The notes beneath the pieces were generated by a model. That model did no database searches and was not told where the DNA came from. It saw only the letters and a list, made by a program, of their open reading frames with translations. Shown here piece after piece: positions 13,223 to 16,652 of a stretch of 16,652 bases of DNA (position 1 is its first letter; each line of letters starts with the position of its first letter). Made by a program: the position numbers and the translations under genes. Source of the stretch: Alphaproteobacteria bacterium (lineage in GTDB: Bacteria; Pseudomonadota; Alphaproteobacteria; Rickettsiales; JAIXRX01); assembly GCA_027485005.1 (NCBI GenBank), contig JAIXRX010000033.1:1-16652 (forward strand). The letters run 5' to 3'.

Positions 13223-14049
13223 TCGTGAGCATTCACACCACAACAGAAAAAGAAAGCCCGTGGGATTCCCACGGGCTTTCTTCGTTAGTGGAAACGCTAT
13301 CGACGCAGCATGGCCTGCGTCCGGTGATGGCGACTGAAATCGAGTTTTATCTGCATGGCAGTGCAGCGCATGATGCACAAAAAATAGTCGATGATTTGCG
13401 TGGTTTTTTGCAGCAGGAAAATTTTACGCTTTATGCGGTAGAAAAAGAGCGTGCGGATGAGCAATATGAAGTCTCGCTACAACCAAGCGCAGACATCGCG
13501 CGGTTGGTGCAGGATACTGAGCGCTTGAAGCAAAAAATTTTGGAGTGGGCGCACACACAAAATTTGCGTGCTGATTTTGCTGCGAAACCCCACGCTCATC
13601 GCGCAGGCAGCGGTTTGCATGTGCATGTGCATTTAGAAGATAGTGCGTGGCGCTGTGTTTATGAATGGGATGAGGACACGCAGAAACATTCTGATTATCT
13701 AATATATTCGCTGGGTGGGTTGCTGCAATCTTTACCAGAAAAGGTGAGTGTTTTTCTGCCGAATGAAAATTCACGGGCACGCATTCAGGCGGGTGGTTTG
13801 CAAACACCCACGCATATCTGCTGGGGTATCAATAACCGCAGCGCCGCACTGCGCCTGCCGAATAAGCCTGCTGCGCAAAAACATATCGAGCATCGTGTTG
13901 CGGGGGCGGATGTGGAGGTGAAGCAGGTGATACGCGCGATATTAGATGGCATTGATTTGGGCTTGCGCGAGAAAATTACGCCGCCACCAGCGCTTTATGG
14001 CTTGGCCGAAGACCCGCAATATCAGTTGCCAAAAATTTTGATTGATTAG
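13201..14049 (+). CDS. Truncated glutamine-synthetase-like protein (catalytic core only)
   Basis: Up to 282 residues, resembling only the catalytic barrel of the glutamine synthetase/guanido kinase-fold family. Visible family motifs, counted from 13201: metal-ligand pair ATEIEFYL (E46, E48), QYEVSLQP (E90), SGLHVHVHL with the substrate-loop histidine (H140), ENSRAR, NNRSAALRLP (R213) and HIEHRVAGAD (E230, R232). The N-terminal beta-grasp domain of about 100 residues is absent, and the C-terminal helical part stops just after the EHR motif and the KITPPP segment. So ammonia ligation is doubtful; a gamma-glutamyl ligase or remnant is possible. The start is unclear: 13201 overlaps trxA, GTG at 13288 follows the terminator hairpin, and ATG at 13327 would cut a helix that looks genuine (LVETLSTQHGLRP). 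Confidence 0.75.
   Translation: MVERPRLIVSIHTTTEKESPWDSHGLSSLVETLSTQHGLRPVMATEIEFYLHGSAAHDAQKIVDDLRGFLQQENFTLYAVEKERADEQYEVSLQPSADIARLVQDTERLKQKILEWAHTQNLRADFAAKPHAHRAGSGLHVHVHLEDSAWRCVYEWDEDTQKHSDYLIYSLGGLLQSLPEKVSVFLPNENSRARIQAGGLQTPTHICWGINNRSAALRLPNKPAAQKHIEHRVAGADVEVKQVIRAILDGIDLGLREKITPPPALYGLAEDPQYQLPKILID
13250..13282 (+). terminator. Intrinsic terminator after trxA
   Basis: A perfect 15-bp stem (13250-13264 with 13268-13282) with an ATT loop and a core GCCCGTGGG/CCCACGGGC, followed by TTTCTTCGTT. On the opposite strand the hairpin is followed by TTTCTTTTTCTG, so it could also stop leftward transcription. It lies inside the open reading frame of the GS-like gene. Confidence 0.85.
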
Positions 14050-14073
14050 TTGTCAGTTGTTGGGATGCCAAGA

Positions 14074-14171
14074 GTCATCCCCGCGAAGGCGGGGATCCAG
14101 ATAAAGCAGCTTTAATTTTTTCGCTGGATTCCAGATCAGCGTTCGGCTCTGCCTCACTTGTCTGGAATGAC
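14074..14171. repeat. Palindromic dispersed repeat element (REP/MITE-like)
   Basis: Begins GTCATCCCCGC-GAAG-GCGGGGATCCAG and ends TCTGGAATGAC, so its termini are inverted relative to each other. It contains an 8-bp hairpin with GAAG loop (14077-14084/14089-14096), an ATCCAG/CTGGAT pair (14095-14100/14124-14129) and an ATTCCAGA/TCTGGAAT pair (14128-14135/14161-14168). The layout matches a family of intergenic repeats common in proteobacterial genomes. It fills the gap between the convergent GS-like gene and trpA and might also help end their transcripts. Confidence 0.8.
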
Positions 14172-14182
14172 AATTAAAAACC

Positions 14183-14977
14183 CTAAGCCCCAAGGCCTGC
14201 GCGCAGATGGCGCACAAAATCAAGGGCGCTATCCACACCATTTAGCTGCAACTCATCAATCAAAGCAGAGCCAACGACGACCGCTTCTGCGCCGGTGTCT
14301 TTCACAATTTGGCGAGCTTGCTGCGGCGTGCGCACGCCAAAGCCCACCGCCACTGGCAAAGTGGTGTGCGCGCGAATGCGCCCGATATAATCCTTGAGGT
14401 CATTGCTTTGGGCTTGTTTGTCGCCTGTAATGCCGACCACCGAAATCGCATAAGCAAAACCTTGCGCAGACGGCATAATTTTTTCCAAACGATCATTGGG
14501 AGTCGTCGGCGCGACCAAGCGAATCCATGCAAGGCCCGCCGCATCTGAATGCACACGCACTTCCGCTTCTTCTTCAAATGGCACATCCACAATAATCAAA
14601 CCATCCACGCCCACATCGGCTGCTTTTTGCATGAATTGCGCGGTGCCGAAATGATGCACGGGGTTATAATAGCCCATCAGAATAATCGGTGTTTCACGAT
14701 TTTGTTTGCGGAATTTCTGCACCATCTCAAAAATAGATGAAAGCGTGCAGCCTTGATCCAGTGCGCGCCAGCCAGCGGCTTGAATGGTTTTGCCATCCGC
14801 CATCGGGTCAGAGAATGGCATGCCGAGTTCAATAATATCTGCGCCCACATCCGGCAAAGCATTCAGCAATTTTTGTGAAGCTTCACGCGTGGGGTCATAG
14901 GCCATAATAAATGGAATAAGCGCGGTGCGGTGCGCCGCTTTGCAGCTAGCCAGTTTGTCGTTTAGGCGCTTGCTCAT
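14183..14977 (-). CDS. trpA: Tryptophan synthase alpha chain
   Basis: A 264-residue TIM-barrel subunit cleaving indole-3-glycerol phosphate into indole and glyceraldehyde-3-phosphate; indole passes to TrpB by the inter-subunit tunnel. The catalytic glutamate E50 and aspartate D61 lie in DIIELGMPFSDPMADG. The phosphate-binding segments are GFGVRTPQQA and AVVVGSALIDEL. Two family positions are slightly unusual: ADGK in place of the common ADGP, and VVGITG where VTGVTG or similar is typical. Length is normal. The ATG overlaps the trpB stop as ATGA, so the two are translationally coupled. It ends 12 bases from the palindromic repeat at 14074-14171. Confidence 0.97.
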   Translation of the reverse strand: MSKRLNDKLASCKAAHRTALIPFIMAYDPTREASQKLLNALPDVGADIIELGMPFSDPMADGKTIQAAGWRALDQGCTLSSIFEMVQKFRKQNRETPIILMGYYNPVHHFGTAQFMQKAADVGVDGLIIVDVPFEEEAEVRVHSDAAGLAWIRLVAPTTPNDRLEKIMPSAQGFAYAISVVGITGDKQAQSNDLKDYIGRIRAHTTLPVAVGFGVRTPQQARQIVKDTGAEAVVVGSALIDELQLNGVDSALDFVRHLRAGLGA

Positions 14978-16191
14978 AATTTCATTCCCAGTGCTTCAGC
15001 CACGGTGAAAATATCTTTGTCGCCACGCCCACAAAGATTCATGACTAGCAAATGGTCTTTGGGTAATTTCGGTGCGATTTTTAGCACATGAGCCAGCGCA
15101 TGCGAAGGCTCAAGCGCGGGCAAAATGCCTTCTAATTTCGCGCAGGCTTGGAAGGCAGCAAGTGCTTCATCATCCGTAATGCTCACATATTCCACACGCT
15201 TGGTGTCTTTCAGCCACGCATGTTCTGGGCCAATGCCCGGGTAATCCAGCCCTGCGGAAATCGAGTGTGCTTCTTCAATCTGGCCGTCTTCATCTTGCAG
15301 CAAATAGCTGCGGCAACCATGCAAAACACCCGGCGTGCCTTGAGTGAGCGACGCTGCGTGTTGGTGGGTGTTGATGCCTTTGCCAGCGGCTTCCACGCCA
15401 ATCATCTTCACGCTTTTATGTTCAATCATCGGTGCGAATAAACCAATCGCGTTACTGCCGCCGCCAAGGCTTGCAATCAGCGTGTCTGGCAAACGGCCTT
15501 CAACGGCCTGCATTTGCTCCATCGTTTCGCGTCCAATGATGGATTGAAAATCGCGCACCATCATCGGAAAAGGATGCGGACCAGCCGCGGTGCCGATGAG
15601 ATAATAGGTATCATCCACATGGCTCACCCAGTCGCGTAGCGCTTCATTCATCGCGTCTTTTAGGCTCGCACTACCAGCACTCACAGGCACAATTTCTGCG
15701 CCCAAAAGTTTCATACGGAATACGTTGGGTTTTTGGCGCTCCATGTCTTTCGCGCCCATGTAAATCACGCAAGGAAAACCAAACAGCGCGCACACTGTGG
15801 CAGTGGCCACGCCATGCTGGCCAGCGCCAGTTTCGGCAATAATACGTTTTTTGCCCATGCGTTTGGCCAGCAGAATTTGGCCAATGCAGTTATTGATTTT
15901 GTGTGCGCCCGTGTGGTTCAGCTCGTCGCGCTTAAAATAGATTTTCGCGCCACCGCAATGCGCGGTCATGCGCTGTGCCAGCATCAGCGGGGAAGGGCGG
16001 CCAATATAGGTATTAAAATACGACGTTAGCTCTGCAAAAAAATCTTCATCTTCACGCGCGGCGAGATAGGCTTTTTCAACTTCCAGAATCAGCGGCATCA
16101 AGGTTTCGGCCACAAAGCGCCCGCCATAAATACCAAAGCGGCCATTTTCGTCGGGCAGGCTATAGGCGGGAAGATTGGCGGCTAAAGACAT
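14974..16191 (-). CDS. trpB: Tryptophan synthase beta chain
   Basis: A 405-residue PLP enzyme condensing indole with serine to give tryptophan. The PLP lysine is K98 in LNHTGAHKINN, the catalytic glutamate is E120 in IAETGAGQHGVATATV, and the phosphate cup is GGGSNAIG (243-250). The monovalent-cation and COMM-domain region GTAAGPHPFPMMVRDFQ and the C-terminal LVMNLCGRGDKDIF are intact, so it is a normal TrpB1 type that works with TrpA. The start overlaps the trpF stop by ten bases and trpA overlaps its end, giving a compact trpFBA unit. No attenuator can be judged because the operon start is outside the window. Confidence 0.98.
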   Translation of the reverse strand: MSLAANLPAYSLPDENGRFGIYGGRFVAETLMPLILEVEKAYLAAREDEDFFAELTSYFNTYIGRPSPLMLAQRMTAHCGGAKIYFKRDELNHTGAHKINNCIGQILLAKRMGKKRIIAETGAGQHGVATATVCALFGFPCVIYMGAKDMERQKPNVFRMKLLGAEIVPVSAGSASLKDAMNEALRDWVSHVDDTYYLIGTAAGPHPFPMMVRDFQSIIGRETMEQMQAVEGRLPDTLIASLGGGSNAIGLFAPMIEHKSVKMIGVEAAGKGINTHQHAASLTQGTPGVLHGCRSYLLQDEDGQIEEAHSISAGLDYPGIGPEHAWLKDTKRVEYVSITDDEALAAFQACAKLEGILPALEPSHALAHVLKIAPKLPKDHLLVMNLCGRGDKDIFTVAEALGMKL

Positions 16192-16652
16192 GAGGCGTTC
16201 TCGATAAAATGACGGATAGCGTCGGGATTTTTAATGCCTGCTTCGTATTCCACCCCTGAGGAAACGTCAACCCACTTTGCCCCTGTGGTGCGCACCGCCT
16301 CAGTGACATTTTCTGGGGTGAGGCCGCCGGAAAGCAACCATTGCGCATGGCGGGGCAGGGCAAGGCCACGGAGCAGTTTCCAATCAAAGGTGACGCCATT
16401 GCCACCAGGAATGGCGCTGCCTTCGGGGGCTTTGGCGTCAAACAACAACCAGTCATGCACACTGGCCCATGCCTGAATGCCCGCCACATCCTCTGCATTA
16501 GAAATACTTAGTGCGACTATCAGCGGGATATTAGTGAGCATTTTAAGTTGGTTCAAGCGTGCAAGGCTAGGCAGTTTATGGATTTGAATAAAATCAAAAG
16601 AAATATGCGATAATGCTAATATCTCATCGTCGGTTGGATTAACGACGACCGC
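16182..16652 (-). CDS. trpF: Phosphoribosylanthranilate isomerase (partial, 5' end beyond window)
   Basis: The C-terminal 156 residues of TrpF, which converts phosphoribosylanthranilate to CdRP in tryptophan synthesis. The frame stays open to the window edge, reading AVVVNPTDDEILALSHISFDFIQIH at its start here, so the true start lies outside. Family features are the FIQIH strand (usually QLHG; here followed by KLPS), the catalytic aspartate region WLLFDAKAPEGSAIPGGNGVTFDW, the phosphate-binding LSGGLTPENV, and WVDVSSGVEYEAGIKNPDAI. The N-terminal catalytic cysteine cannot be seen. The TAG stop overlaps trpB by ten bases. Confidence 0.93.
   Translation of the reverse strand, partial: AVVVNPTDDEILALSHISFDFIQIHKLPSLARLNQLKMLTNIPLIVALSISNAEDVAGIQAWASVHDWLLFDAKAPEGSAIPGGNGVTFDWKLLRGLALPRHAQWLLSGGLTPENVTEAVRTTGAKWVDVSSGVEYEAGIKNPDAIRHFIENASCL

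Overview
The window reads as chromosomal DNA from an alphaproteobacterium of moderate GC content. The evidence is a Usg-family protein (a family largely confined to this class), a zf-CHCC protein resembling mitochondrial complex I subunit NDUFS6, a HIG1-like twin-membrane protein next to etfBA, and an rnd-kdsD-lptC-lptA-lptB-rpoN gene string. The genus cannot be told from the sequence. Nearly everything is housekeeping or envelope biology. I found no phage, insertion-sequence transposase, CRISPR array, tRNA or rRNA.

Layout. (1) 42-1406, minus: usg followed by a GT4 glycosyltransferase. (2) 1559-2638, plus: an exported SLT-family lytic transglycosylase, with a near-consensus sigma-54 (-24/-12) promoter immediately upstream. 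(3) 2702-4784, plus: small zf-CHCC protein, HIG1-like protein, etfB and etfA, tightly packed; this is a respiratory or electron-transfer unit. (4) 10074-4831, minus: RNase D, KdsD, LptC, LptA, LptB and RpoN with gaps of 2-13 bases or short overlaps. It joins Kdo/LPS precursor synthesis and LPS export to sigma-54. It has a plausible sigma-70-type promoter at 10107-10135. (5) 10215-11882, plus: glutamine-dependent NAD synthetase, ending in a strong bidirectional terminator. (6) 11937-12404, minus: an unrecognised 155-residue protein, followed by about 500 bases without a gene that carry short repeats. (7) 12902-13222, plus: thioredoxin, then a strong hairpin terminator lying inside the apparent 5' part of a shortened glutamine-synthetase-like gene ending at 14049. 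(8) 14074-14171: a dispersed-repeat-type palindromic element between convergent genes. (9) 16652-14183, minus: trpF (cut by the window end), trpB and trpA, translationally overlapped; the last steps of tryptophan synthesis.

The most interesting points are the sigma-54 promoter on a cell-wall hydrolase close to rpoN itself, the GS-like catalytic core that lacks both ends of a normal glutamine synthetase and has a terminator hairpin in its 5' region, the repeat-rich gene-free stretch at 12590-12830, and usg standing about 13 kb away from the trpFBA genes it is classically linked to. I did not find a convincing new multi-gene system.
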